Source: Mytilisepta virgata
Taxonomy: Eukaryota > Mollusca > Bivalvia > Mytilida > Mytilidae
Length of the DNA stretch: 64,000 nucleotides
NCBI GenBank assembly: GCA_028015205.1
Contig: CM051513.1
Coordinates: forward strand, 50,046,341 to 50,110,340
Reading direction: 5' to 3'
The notes under the pieces are model-generated. The model saw nothing but the letters and a program-made list of their open reading frames with translations, had not been told where the DNA came from and did not search any database. Below are positions 21,668-33,704 of this stretch, piece after piece (positions within the stretch are counted from its first letter, which is position 1; each line of letters opens with the position of its first letter). A program made the position numbers and the translations under genes.

Positions 21668-23338
21668 ATATTGGTGAACAGTTCATGTGATTATTGTTGT
21701 CCTGATCATTGGAAGATGTTAGTGTTTAATTAAGTCTACCAAACAGAGTTGGGAATTGGTTTTTCTCAAACATTAAATAACCTGACAAACAAAAAATCAT
21801 TTTACATCATGTCTTCATCGTTAAATCTTATGCTTTATTATTTCCTTTCCAAACCAAAATAAAATTTCTAATGCCTGTAAGAAAAGTTTATGCAAGTGTC
21901 AACATATCTATTTATTTTTCTCAATTTTTGAGTCTGGCATTTATTTTAACATAGACCTCATTTTCATGATTGATTACAACAATAGTATGCTCGGCATAAA
22001 TAACTTAGTCAAAAGTGCTAGTGTTGTCATTTTGTTTTGTTCTAGTGGAAATGTAACAATTTGTTAAGTTCAAAGTGATAAAGACAAAAAAAGTTTAAAA
22101 AGCCAATTACTTGCAGTGAGTACTTTCAGTTTTTTCGTTGATTTGGGTCAAAGGTTCCAGAAAAATATATTTAATTGCAGATTTTAAAATTTTGAGCTTT
22201 TCATTTATCATCCAATCTGAACTTGATTTCTTTTTAAATGATTCCTCATAACAAATGACATTAAAGTAACTCTAAGCATTTTTTTTATATTTACCATTTT
22301 TGAGATCGAAGGGGTCAAATTTGCCATTTTATTGGATATTGGAAATCTGTTTTTCATCAGATTTTCATTGAATTTTTTAATCATATTCCTTTCAGTATAA
22401 GGCCAACAGATTTTGTCAACTCTTACCATTTTCTCAAATAAAAGGGGCCGATAGGGCTAAAAATGCCTTTTTTGTGGGGTACAGGAATTTTTTTTTCTGC
22501 TGATATTGTGGGACTTTTCCATTGGATATTTCAAAAGAAGCTTTCAACATTATTGTCAAGTATATTATAGTGTCATACAGGTTAAAGTGTCATGCAGAAT
22601 ACTGGGAACACACTTCTGTCAAGGTTACCTTGTCGCTGTCGAGTAATGCTGCACTTGCTATAAACCAACCTTTTAGGTTCTTTGTTCTTTCATTTGATTA
22701 TCTATTATCTAGTATTACAACAAATGCATATGGAATACACATGTCAAATAATTCTTTCATCTTTCAATAAACATGGCAAATAAATCATGACTATGGCAAA
22801 ACAGATATATAAATAATTCATCGTATATTAAACAGACAAGCTGTGCGTTGATATTGACACCAAAAGTCTGCTTGTATCGCTCCGTATACACCATCTACAT
22901 AAAAATGACAGCTTCTAGCACGGGAACAAATAGGGATGATCACTTCAGTCTATTGTCTTGTGTTCGCGTCGTCCATGTCACAGATTTTTTTTTTTTTATC
23001 AGTAACTTCGCGCCTAAAAAAGTCTTGAGCGACATCGACGAAGTGTTGGGACGTTATAAAAACTTAAATATAAAAAATACCTAACTCAAGTTCAAGAAAA
23101 TTCAGAAGGGAAAGTCTTTAAAAACCTGACAAAACCAAACGCTGGAACACGAACATAATTGAAATTTGGTCGTTTTTTTTTTTGTATTCTCCTCCTTTGG
23201 ATTTTAGGGGCACTTTCTGGACAGTGCGTCCGTCTGTTTGTCCATTATTACTTCCTGTATTAGATGAACGTTTTTGTTTATAACGAGTGTTATGATAATG
23301 GTTAACAAAACATGAACATGAAAGTGTGAGCGGATCAT
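21668..23338. other. Non-coding stretch
   Basis: AT-rich 3' flank of the recombinase-like gene. Open frames here are short, lack domains and contain homopolymer runs. No feature is supported. Confidence 0.4.
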
Positions 23339-24310
23339 ATTTGGATACAAATTTAATTTTTAGTTCGCCTCAACGAAGGTGAGGGGGGACTAATGGAGTA
23401 CCCCCGGCGTCCACGTCCGCATCCACAGCCTGTTCTCAGTTACTAGTTGACATAGGGTCATATATTTTTGTTTGCAGGTGCACGTTGAAGAGACTGACCA
23501 TGTGATATAAGATGAAGATCACATGACCCATATTACACGGTTGACTCGCTTTTAAGTATTATGTCAAAAATTAGTTTTAACATACAAAGTGACCTACAAT
23601 CATATTAATTGATGTGACGGTGCATCTCGGGGGGTAACACAGCCTCCCACCAAAATTAGGTCATTCTGAGTTTTACTTCGGAGTTCAGTTCTTCGATACC
23701 AAGGGACCTACAGTCATATTACTTGATGTAAGGACTACTTATTGTGCTTCATTGACTTGGGTTAAGTTTAACTTCGAAGTTCAGTTCTTCGATTGATTGA
23801 TTGTTGCTTAACGTCCAGTGGCAAATATTTCATGCTTCTTCAGGACGAGAACCGGTTCAATTTATCAAACAATTCAATTAGGGGTGGGATGGGACACAAA
23901 GGGGAACCAATTTTGACTGCCACTGTAAAAGGAGGATGGTTGGGTAGGGTCGGATAATTTAGCCTTCTGTAGCGGCCATCAGCCTACTCTTTTTCGAAAA
24001 CTACAGAAGGGATCTTTAGGGTGCAGGGAGTGTGGCATTCTCCAAACACGTTACCCACTATGGTCTGCAGTCAGGCTTTCTGTATTATGACCTGACAACC
24101 CCCCAACGAGAGGGTCTCCCCTATCCGCCACCTGGGGATTCCGACCTACTTATTGTGCTTCATTGACTTGGGTTAAGTTTTACGTCAGAGTTCAGTTCTT
24201 CGATACCAAGGGACCTACAGTAATATTACTCGGTGTGAGGATGCATCTCGGGGAGTAACACAGCCTTCCACCAAAATAAGTTTTAGATGAAGACCAACTA
24301 AACTTTATAA
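23339..24310. repeat. Dispersed repeat split by a SINE-like insertion
   Basis: The phrase CTTATTGTGCTTCATTGACT followed by GGGTTAAGTTT occurs at about 23738 and again at about 24150, either side of the inserted element. GTTCAGTTCTTCGAT and GGGACCTACAGT also recur. The region looks like tandemly duplicated intergenic repeat into which the SINE-like copy landed. Confidence 0.5.
23791..24147 (-). mobile_element. SINE-like element, longer copy
   Basis: Shares about 300 bp with 27755-28054 at high identity. The left end is a TTGA microsatellite, which read on minus is a CAAT-repeat 3' tail preceded by CCACTGGACGTTAAGCAAC. This copy extends about 58 bp further at its minus-strand 5' end (to about 24147) than the other, consistent with 5' truncation of the other copy. 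Confidence 0.65.
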
Positions 24311-24394
24311 CATGTGGAACATACCAGCTAAAAAAAGTCAAGGTTAGCACAAGTTATATACAAGAGGACCTAGAAGGTGACTGTGACATCCAGG

Positions 24395-24619
24395 TACAGT
24401 TGAGCTCAGTTCTAACCTCTCTTTAGAACGTCCTAAACTGTCAGAAGAACTGTTCTAGAATTGTCATCATGACACCTCTAGAACCGTTTATGACAATGTG
24501 TACTGACATAGAACCAGTTATGACAGTTCTACCTTAGAACCATTTATAACAGGGTTGGTTCTACCCTAGAACCGTCCTCTCTGACAATAGTCGAGAGGAT
24601 AGAACTGATCTCAACTGTA
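24395..24619. mobile_element. 225-bp MITE with Tc1/mariner-like ends
   Basis: Terminal inverted repeats of about 27 bp (TACAGTTGAGCTCAGTTCT at the left; its complement with one change at the right). If the outermost TA is the target duplication, the inverted repeats begin CAGTTGAG, as expected of Tc1/mariner miniature elements. It contains only AGAACC-type internal motifs and no gene. Confidence 0.65.
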
Positions 24620-24688
24620 TATTAGGACGAAGATCACCTTCTTCGTGTAAGACTTAGAAGTAGACATGTTGCTTCTAGGTCTTACCTT

Positions 24689-24958
24689 ATGTGGATTCGA
24701 TACACAAAATCACATGTTGCCTGGTACTGTAAATGTCGAGCAGGAGCCAGAGTTGTTGGTTTGTGCTCGCATTTAGAATCCATTGTGTGGTATTTGGGTT
24801 TTGCAACGCATCAGAACCTCACTTGGTATGGACTAAGAAATTGGTTTGCTAGTGTGTGTGACGCTGCTGCTTACATTCCGATAGATGCTTCTGGCACTAA
24901 TGATGAAGATGATGGAATGCTGCAACTGCCATTGAAACAGGAAATGAACAGTGACTAA
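24689..24958 (+). pseudogene. SWIM zinc-finger C-terminal fragment
   Basis: It starts HVAWYCKCRAGARVVGLCSH, a CxC..CxH SWIM finger, continuing ESIVWYLGF. SWIM fingers bind DNA or protein and are common in transposases of several superfamilies. Only 89 residues remain, with an acidic tail to the stop at 24956-24958. The preceding bases are a short hairpin and the MITE, so the N-terminal part has been lost. The family is not assigned. Confidence 0.6.
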
Positions 24959-25049
24959 ACTAATAATTGATTTTAATAATGATATATAAGATGCAACTGA
25001 GAAATAAATATAGTTTTCAATTCTTGAAATATTCATATTACAAACCACA

Positions 25050-25602
25050 GTTTGATTCGTTTCTTGTGAATGTTTATTTTACATAAAAGTACATTAAACG
25101 ACCAAACTTTTGATCTATGCTCACTTTTTAAGTGGACATTTAAATGAAAAGAAATACTTTCCAATGAAAAAAATTATTATAAAAAAATTCCAGAAATTTG
25201 AGTTTTTTTAATTTTTACTATTTTTGGCCCCAAAGCAACGAATATTGCAGAAATTGACTTTTAATATGTGTTTTTGTATCTGTCAATTTGATTCTTTTGT
25301 TGTGAATGTCAAACTGTTTCGCTCTACACACAAAAATATGTGATTTTTGTTCAATTTTAACGTTTTTACTCCAAAAATCGTATATTTTTTGCATAAAAGT
25401 CAATTAAACGACCGAAATTTGATCTATGGTCACTTCTTAAGTGGAAATTTAAATGAAAAGAAATTCTTTCCAATGAAATTTTTTTTTTTTTTTAAATCCA
25501 GAAATTTGAGTTTCTTTTCCCCTTTTTATTGTTTTTGGCCCTAAAACAACGAAAATTGAAGAAATTGACTTTCTAAAGGTGTTTTTGTATCTGTCAGGTA
25601 CT
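25050..25602. repeat. Two diverged tandem copies, about 240 and 315 bp
   Basis: Both copies open with TTTGATTC.TTT.TTGTGAATGT and share AAACGACC, ACTT.TTAAGTGGA and TTTTTGTATCTGTCA in order. The first spans about 25050-25287 and the second 25288-25602. No coding potential is seen. Confidence 0.6.
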
Positions 25603-25624
25603 ATACAACATGTTTTGGTTTAAT

Positions 25625-27514
25625 TGATTGTTTTCGGATACAGAGCCATTTTCACCCCTTCGTGAACCTTCTCCTTTAAGATTTGTCTCGAATCAGTGTG
25701 ATACTCTCAGAGATGAAAATGCTAGTGATATTGAAATAGAATGCAATGCTCCATACTACCTTCTCAGTGATTCTGAAGAAGAAACTAGTATTGACAATAT
25801 TGATTCAAATAATGAAAAAGATGGAATATTTGACAAATTAGCAAAGTGGGCTATTGAATCTGATGTCCCTATGCTGACCCTTTCAAAGTTACTCTCCATT
25901 TTAAGACATTATGTAAAAGATTTGCCGAGATATCCCCGCACACTGCTTGGAACAAAAGTTTCTTATGAAATAAAGCACTGTTGTGGTGGACAGTATTATC
26001 ATTTTGGGTTAGAGTCTGGTATTAAAAGTGTTTTATCAGCCCAATCAGATTACCTAACGTTGAGAAAACAATAAAAATTCAGATGAATATTGATGGTCTT
26101 CCATTATTTAGTTTTGGCCAATTTTAGGGCGACTGGAAAATATAGAAAATGGAGAACCATTTATTATTGGACTGTTTTGTGGTAAATCAAAACCTACGGA
26201 TGCTAGCATATATTTAAAAGGTCTTATTGAAGAGATAAATGAATGTTTAGCAAATGGGATTGTTTATTTAGATGAAAACTTTGATATTTTTATTTTATCA
26301 GTTATATGCGACTCCCCTGCAAAAGCATATGTTACAAATGTTAAACAATATTCTGGCTATAGTGGATGTGACAAATGTACTCACAGTGGAACCTGGGTTG
26401 GTAAAATAACTTATCCCGAAATTGACTCTGTGCTAAGGTCTGATGTTGATTTTGAAAATATGATTGATGAAGAACATCACAAGGGTCGGTCACCATTAGT
26501 GGATACAGTTGGCATGGTTTCTCAATTTCCAATTGATTACATGCATTTAGTATGTTTAGGTGTTGTTAAAAGACTTATACTGTTATGGCTCAAAGGGCCG
26601 TTACATATAATAGTTGGTACACATATCAGCACTCAGATTTCTACTAAATAAAGTAGTCTCCGTCATCATATTCCATGCGAGTTTGCAAGAAGGCCGAAGG
26701 GATTTTCAGAGATTGATCGCTGGAAAGGGACAGCATTTCGTCAACTTTTGCTATATACTGGTCCAGTTGTCCTTCACAAGCTTATTAAAGAAACAATGTA
26801 TAAAAATTTTATGCTTTTATCAGTGGCATTACACATTCTCTTAAATTCTCATCTCGTTGGACTGTACAGTGATTATGCTAATGACTTACAGAAAGCATTT
26901 TTGAAACATTTTGGAGAAATATATGGGAATAATCAACAAGTATATAATGTCCATGGATTAATACATATAGCTGCAGACGCTGAGAAATTTGGTTCCTTAG
27001 ATAACATTTCATCATTTCCTTTTGAAAATTACTTAATGAAGATTAAAAAAATGGTCCGCAAGCCAAAATTTCCCTTACAACAGATAATACGCAGGCTTTC
27101 TGAGAAAACAAACAGTGTGGCTGAGACAGTTTCACCTGATCTTAAGAAACCCCATTATTTAGGTCCATTGCCTGTGGGTTTCAATGGATGTAATCAGTAT
27201 CAGACAGTTAAATTTGATAACTTTGTTTTGAAACTCCGACAACGTGACAGATATTTAAGAATAAATGGTCATATAGCACAATTGGAGAATATTATTTCAA
27301 AAAATGGTGATATATATATGTTGCGTACAAAATTTTTACTGAGACAATCAAATATTTTGATACACCATTAGACTCGGATTTACTTGAGATTTACCTTCTT
27401 AGTGATCTAGAAAATAACATTCAGGTTAATGTTTTAGATGTACAGACAAAACATACTGTACTACCATATAAGAACAAGTTTGTTGCAATGCCATTCACAG
27501 ATGTTGTCTGGTAG
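25625..27514 (+). pseudogene. tnp2-like 'transposase domain' protein (first copy)
   Basis: A long, mostly open coding stretch. It begins with an acidic N-terminus (LLSDSEEETSIDN), followed by KLLSILRHYVKDLPRYPRTL, a CDKCTHSGTW cysteine pair, QFPIDYMHLVCLGVVKRL, WKGTAFRQLLLYTGPVVL, NVHGLIHIAADAEKFG and SSFPFENYLMKIKKMVRK, and ends VAMPFTDVVW at TAG 27512-27514. I recognise the overall order from animal proteins annotated as transposase domain-containing, related to plant CACTA tnp2. Breaks occur at 26072 (stop), around 26120, between 26610 and 26680, and near 27340. Its likely job is DNA cleavage at element ends. The DUF4806-like gene starts about 140 bases downstream on the same strand. Confidence 0.65.
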
Positions 27515-27656
27515 TGAGAATACAATTTACACAGAGCATAATTTTTTAAAATTGACAGATTTTCAGTGAAAGGCTATGACAATTTCCTTCTATAAACATC
27601 TATGAATATTGGTCAGGAGTAGCATGTTAACAAATTGGATTTTTTCATTCACACAG

Positions 27657-30394
27657 GTCTAAATATTGTATAGTAGAGTTCTCTGTTGGAAATGAGATTT
27701 CTATTGTACCGGAGAAATGGATACAAAAAGATGAGGATTCTTGCTATTGGCCAATTGATTGATTGATTGTTGCTTAACGTCCAGTGGCAAATATTTCATG
27801 CTTCTTCAGGACGAGAACCAGTTCATTTTATCAAACAATTCAATTAGGGTGGGGTGGGACACACAGGGGAACCAATTTTGACTGCCACTGTAAAAGGAGG
27901 ATGGTTGGGTAGGGTCGGATAATTTAGACTTCTGTAGCGGCCATCAGCCTACTCTTTTTCGAAAACTACAGAAGGGGTCTTTAGCGTGCAGGGAGTGTGG
28001 CATTCTCCAAACACGTTACCCACTATGGTCCGCGGTCAGGCTTTCCGTATTATGGCTATTGGCCAAAGTTGAAGTCTTCCAGTCGCATTGAAAAGGCTGT
28101 GAAAAATCGAGATGAACCAGATGAAACCTTTGAACTGTATGAAATTTCCAGGGTGATGTACAGAAACAGTAAGTTAATTTATAATTACATGATTTTTTTC
28201 TTATTGTGATAATCTGAAAACAGAGAGCTCTCAATTGTCGTATCTTTTTTTTTCATCAAGAAGGACAATGATAAATTAGTTTATATATTTCAAAAAAACA
28301 AGATGCACATACGTGTAAATATAACATGTAGCTTTGAAAAAATGTTATAGGATTGTGATGAGACAAGTCATCATTGATGATCATTTGCTAAAAAAATAAT
28401 AGAAACATAAAACAGTAAACATTTCAGGGCCAACGAGCATTTGCAATGAGTTCTGCAAAAAAAAAAGTTTTATTTGATGTTAAATAAGAAAAAAACGCAT
28501 TACAAAATATACATTGTATATAAATATTTTTGTGTAATCCTATTAAGTTTTTAAATTCCAAAATGAAAGGGAACTGCCTCCCCCTTCTCTCAATCTCCCA
28601 TGCATATTGTATAATTTGGGATAGAAAGGACATAAAAATAGTTTACAAGAAACATTACATTTTCTTATGTTAATTTTACAAATCAATTTTACAGATTCCT
28701 ATTCAAAACCATTACAAAAGTTGAAGATTGCTGAAGATCAGTCTGATCTGCAGACAGATGCAGATGAGTTGGAGAAGAAAAGGAAAAGAAAGTATTAACT
28801 TAATTTTTATTTAATACAATGCTAAATTTCCCTCCTTATCTAACACTGGAAAACTTTCCTGTTGCAGTCAAAAGTCTAAGCCTATGACCAATTTTTCATT
28901 ACCATTTCATAAAAAGTGGTTGCCACTAGACCTTAAACAGTATCCATCCATTCATAAAAAATGTGATTTTTGGCCTCATTCCTATTTAACAAATTCTTTA
29001 TTTGAATATCATCAGTTAAGTCTTTAATTTTATTTCAGACCAAACAGTCGCTATGGGGACAATTCATCATCGTCTGAGTCTGCCTCTGATGAGTCTCCTG
29101 TGAAAAGGAAAAAACCATCTCTAGCAAAACAAAAAACGGCCAACATCAAAAAGAAGTTTGCCGACACTGCCACCTTTACCTACCCTTCCAAAACCTCCAG
29201 AAATTCGACTAAATCTGCCAGTTCCATCCCAATTACCTACAACGCCAAGAAGACCTTGTATGCAGGAGATGGTACATTCTCCATCAGCAACTAGCAAACA
29301 AGTATCAAGTAAGTATATTTTATTATTTTATCAGTTTGTGTCAATTAAAAGTTTTTCCAAAGGTTTTGACATGTTCTTTAGTTGTAGAATTAACTATTTG
29401 ACTAAATCTATTGAAACATCAATTACCTGATGTTTAGTTTTAACTTTTGCTTCATATTAGGCAGATGTTAATTATAATCATTGTTATTATGAAATTGATA
29501 TTTATATACATTACATATACAGTCATTCATAGTAATAGAAAATGTTGAAATATTTAATTAACTATTTTCATGAAAGCCACTCTCCATTTCAGCTTTTGAA
29601 AAGAAAGTGTTGACCATTCTTGAAGAGGTCAAAGTTCAAGTAGATCAGAACACTAAACTTCTGAATATTTTATAAAAAAAGAGGATAAACAAGCAGATGG
29701 AAATGACATTCCAGAGGGCATTCATTTGCCAGTTAACACAGGAGGGAGTTCAGAATGAAAATATTGGAAAGAAACCAGTAAGTTTCTGCTATAAAAGTTA
29801 TAGATACAAATTACAGGAAGTTAAAATGTTAATGCACATACAATAAAATATTATATTACTGATTACAAAAAGAACAATTTTTTTCATTCTTGCCTTCTTA
29901 ACTGCTACAATTAACACTGTTATAAAATAATCCTATCAGCAACAATAATAGCCCTGAAAATAGGGGATTTTACAATACAGTTCATATATATTCTTTATAA
30001 ATGGATTTGGCAATGTAGAAAATAGTTTACATTATCAATGGGAGATAACTCTTAACAATTGTTATCCTAGAAAAGCAATTTGGACAATTAAAATTGAATG
30101 TGACACTTTTATTTGATTTCAAAATGTATTTTAATGTTTTAAAGTTCAAGGAGTCATAACATTTAAAAAGAAATAAGCATATGTTATAAAACAAAGAAAT
30201 CAAATTAACATAAATGATTATTTTATTATTACTTCTTTTAGGTCAATCATCTTGGAACCATAGGTGGCGATAATTGCACAAAACGCACATTAAAATACTA
30301 TTTCACTAACCATCTAGCTAGGAAAGGTCTTGGCGACAAAAAGGCTTTTGGGACCAGCAAAATACTTTTAGTAATAAGAAGTCAGTTGAAATGA
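27657..30394 (+). pseudogene. DUF4806-like multi-exon gene, split by a SINE
   Basis: Five exons on plus: 27657-28168, 28695-28791, 29039-29308, 29593-29777 and 30242-30394, all with GT..AG ends. Exon 1 gives KYCIVEFSVGNEISIVPEKW..CYWPKLKSSSR. Exon 3 is basic then Pro-rich. Exon 4 is a coiled coil (FEKKVLTILEEVKVQVDQN). Exon 5 gives VNHLGTIGGDNCTKRTLKYY and GLGDKKAFGTSK, the pattern I know from DUF4806. Joints 1-2, 2-3 and 4-5 keep phase. Exon 3 needs a one-base shift near 29147, and exon 4 has a TAA in an A-rich run near 29670. The function of DUF4806 is unknown to me. Its place after the transposase suggests the second protein of the same transposon. Confidence 0.65.
27755..28054 (-). mobile_element. 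SINE-like insertion with 12-bp target duplication
   Basis: GCTATTGGCCAA flanks the 300-bp insert at 27743-27754 and 28055-28066. Removing the insert and one copy restores the DUF4806-like exon (CYWPKLKS). The insert is a copy of 23791-24147, truncated at its minus-strand 5' end. Confidence 0.85.
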
Positions 30395-30418
30395 TATTTT
30401 TGATTTTCATTCATGTTT

Positions 30419-30640
30419 TTATCGAATGAACTTTCTCTGTCTCAGCTTTTTCATTAGGTGAGCGACGAGCTGTGACCAGACAATTGAAAGTGATTGCCAA
30501 TTGAAAATCAGTTCCGAGCGGTCACCAAGGGGACAACATGTCTCTCCGGTATATACCTTATCACAGACGATTGCGTAACCCAAATTCGGATCAGTACAGG
30601 AATACCAATTTTGAATTATGTATTTTGTTGTCAGGTCCAC
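30419..30640 (-). pseudogene. GIY-YIG-like fragment of a Penelope-like element
   Basis: The minus frame reads KYIIQNWYSCTDPNLGYAIV then CDKVYTGETCCPLGDR. YAIVC..VYTGET..LGDR follows the GIY..YIG order of GIY-YIG endonucleases found at the C-terminus of many Penelope-like elements. Only about 70 residues remain. A second partial copy of its N-terminal end lies on plus just to the right. Confidence 0.5.
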
Positions 30641-30812
30641 AGAAAAAAATGACTACCGGGGAACCAGGCTATGTAAAAGGTCCAAATGTGTGACATGCCC
30701 CTACAACCTGGAGACAAATGAGATATTGTGCCCTGACAACAAATACATCATTCAAAATGGGTATATCTGTACTGATCTAAATGTAAATGATGAGCTGTCA
30801 AAAGGGGCATAA
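30641..30812 (+). pseudogene. Inverted partial copy of the GIY-YIG-like fragment
   Basis: The plus frame contains CPDNKYIIQNGYICTDLN, matching the minus-strand KYIIQNWYSCTDPN nearby. The DNA of about 30585-30640 (complement) and 30726-30780 aligns over about 55 bases with few differences. A Cys pair (CVTCPYNL) precedes it. Confidence 0.5.
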
Positions 30813-31079
30813 ACCGACTTGAATATACAAAATACACAACCGAAACAAAACCAAATACAGAATAAAAAAAACAACAACCAAACTAAAACGTTAAAATTAC
30901 GACAAATATGGCATTGGTCACAAGAATGAAAGGCTATATCCTCATTTTTCCCCCAACGGGGAAATTTGATATGGACATATGGACACATTATTTCCGGTGC
31001 ATTTTCATTGGTTATCTATTTATGAATAAAGGAAGGATTTCACTGATTTTTTCCCATCTGTGACCGGACGTTTTATAGT

Positions 31080-32578
31080 ATTTGGGGGAAATTTGAGGAT
31101 CAGTATATAAGACAGTGTTTTAATAATTCTTGGGGTAAATTTGAGGATCAGTATATAAGACAGTATTTTAATAGTTTTTGGGGGTAATTTGAGGATCAGT
31201 ATATATAAGACAGTGTTTTAATACTTTTTGGGGGTAATTTGAGGATCAGCATATTTAACGGAATAAACGGCATGCATAAAATTATCAACCTGTATTGAAA
31301 TATTTAAATGTCGGTATCAATGTTTAAAATCAATTGATACAGTTTATTACGTTAAAGACGCACTTTAATGAGATCGATGATGTTTTAATAATTCTTCGGG
31401 TAAATTTGAGAATCATTATATAAGACAGTGTGTTAATAGTTTTTGGGGTAAATTTGAGGATCAGTATATAAGACAGTGTTTTAATAGTTTTTGGGGGTAA
31501 TTTGAGGATCTGTATATAAGACAGTGTTTTAAAAGTTTTTGGGGTAAATTTGAGGATCTATATACAACACAGTGTTTTAATAGTTTTTGGGGTAAATTTG
31601 AGGATCAGTATATAAGACAGTGTTTTAATAGTTTTTGGGGTAAATTTAAGGATCAGTATATAAGACAGTATTTTAATAGTTTTTGGGGGTAATTTGAGGA
31701 TCAGTATATAAGGCAGTGTTTTAATAGTTTTTGGCGTTAATTTGAGGATCAGTATATAAGACAGTGTTTTAATAGTTTTTGTGGTAAATTTGAGGATCTA
31801 TATATAACACAGTGTTTTAATAGGTTTTGGGGTAAATTTGAGGATCAATATATAAGACAGTGTTTTAATAGGTTTTGGGGTAAATTTCAGGATCAGTATA
31901 TAAGACAGTATTTTAGTAGTTTTTGGGGGTAATTTGAGGATCAGTATATAAGACAGTGTTTTAATAGTTTTTTGGGGTAAAATTGAGGATAAGTATATAA
32001 GACAGTGTTTTAATAGTTTTTGGGGGTAATTTGAGGATCTGTATATAAGACAGTGTTTTAATAGTTTTTGGGGTAAATTTGAGGATCACTATATAAGACA
32101 GTGTTTTAATAGTTTTTGAGGTAAATTTGAGGATCAGTATATAAGACAGTATTTTAATAGTTTTGGGGCTAAATTTGAGGATCAGTATATATAAGAGTGG
32201 TTTAATAGTTTTTGGGGTAAATTTGAGGATCAGTATATAAGACAGTGTTTTAATAGTTTTTGGCGTTAATTTGAGGATCAGTATATAAGTTTTGGGGGTA
32301 AATTTGAGGATCAGTATATAAGACAGTGTTTTAATAGTTTTTGGGAGTAATTTGAGGATCAGTATACAAGACAGTGTTTTAATAGTTTTTGGGGTAAATT
32401 TGAGGATCAGTATATAAGAGTGTTTTAATAGTTTTTTTGGGTAAATTTGAGGATCTATATACAACACAGTGTTTTAATAGTTTTTGGGGTAAATTTGAGG
32501 ATCCGTATATAACACAGTGTTTTAATAGTTTTTGGGGTAAATTTAAGGATCAGTATATAAGACAGTATTTTAATAGTT
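31080..32578. repeat. Minisatellite, 47-48-bp unit, roughly 28 copies
   Basis: The unit is GGTAAATTTGAGGATCAGTA, then TATAAGACAGTGTTTTAATAG, then TTTTTGG, with substitutions and small indels. A non-repeat island at about 31250-31385 splits off the first three to four copies. Long apparent reading frames here are by-products of the repeat. The array stops precisely where the Ty3-like sequence begins. Confidence 0.9.
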
Positions 32579-32656
32579 TAGGTGGACCTAATCTAGCGCG
32601 GGCGGAGCCAAATCCTGGTTTAGCTCAAGAGACTACCTCAGTACCTGGTAACCAAT

Positions 32657-33650
32657 GTGACCCTATTATGGTATCACATCAGGTCGGCTATCCCCAACCG
32701 CTGGCAGAGGAAGCAAGAGGTGTATCACTTGCAGGAGTATCCAGTTAGGAGGATTTTTTCTGGTAGTAGTGAAGATGTTGGGAACGAGTTTCTCCAGTAT
32801 TTTGAGAATTTGGCTGAGTTAAATGCCTGGAATCCTGAGAAATCAAGACGGGTCTTGTTGAGTACCCTTAGAGGACAGGCAGAGACGTATGCTTATGGTT
32901 TATCACTGGTTTACCAACGAAACTGACCGTTTGAAGCAAAAGATGGATGAAAGATTTGGCCATACTGCGATGAAGGAGAAATATATTGCTGAAGCGAAGT
33001 TACGGACGAGAAAAGCGGGAGTGTCTTTGAGGGACTTTGGTCAGGCACTTGAGGACCTATACAGGAGGGCTTACCCTGAAAATCCTGATATAGTTGAAGA
33101 GAATGCAATTAAAGCTTTCTTAGACAAGTGGGTCACTGAAGATTTTCGCCTTGCAGTAAAGAGAACCCGACCAAAAACGTTGCAAAACGCTGTTATTAAT
33201 GCAATGCAAGAAGAGTGTTTGAGAGTTGGGGAAAAAGATTTGGCCAAAGAGAAGCCGGCTAACAGGCCAATTTACGAGGTAGAAGATGATAAAGCCAAGG
33301 TAGCTATGATTACTAATGCCAGTGAATCTCAAAAAGTAGATTCTACTGAGCATATGAATTTTTATGGTAGAGGTGATCATCGTCAAGGTTATTTTCAAAG
33401 GTATCCCGGTAGAGGACCCTAAGGGAGGCCCTTTAACCGGAGGTTTCAAAGAGGTAGAGTTAGAACTCAAGACGTTGGCAGAGGCCGTGTGGTCCGGCCG
33501 GGCAGGAAAGACTGCCCGAGGGACCCGAGTCCAAGCCTTTAAACTAAGAGAGACCGACACTGGAGGCCAGGTGTCGGTCACCCAAGTTAGGCCTGTAAAT
33601 GGAGAAGATAGAAAGTAAAGAAGCGGAAGAGGAAAAAGAAGAAAGTAAGG
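32657..33650 (+). pseudogene. Gag of the Ty3-like element
   Basis: Capsid-type helices are evident: EFLQYFENLAELNAW, VLLSTLRGQAETYAYGL, then after a frameshift at about 32900 LKQKMDERFG and SLRDFGQALEDLYRRAYP. This is the retrotrans-gag pattern. Next come Arg/Gly-rich sequence and a degenerate cysteine knuckle (KDCPRD). Stops at 33421 and 33538 and a shift at about 32900 inactivate it. Gag would package the element RNA. Confidence 0.75.
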
Positions 33651-33704
33651 TTTAAAGATGATGTTGGAGCTGGAGGCATTACAAGTGGTAGTGGTGAAGC
33701 CATT

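Noticed and set aside
31961..32467. 168-codon minus frame of ILILKFTPKTIK repeats
   Set aside because: Product of the 47-48-bp minisatellite; unit length varies and no start or flanking coding context exists.
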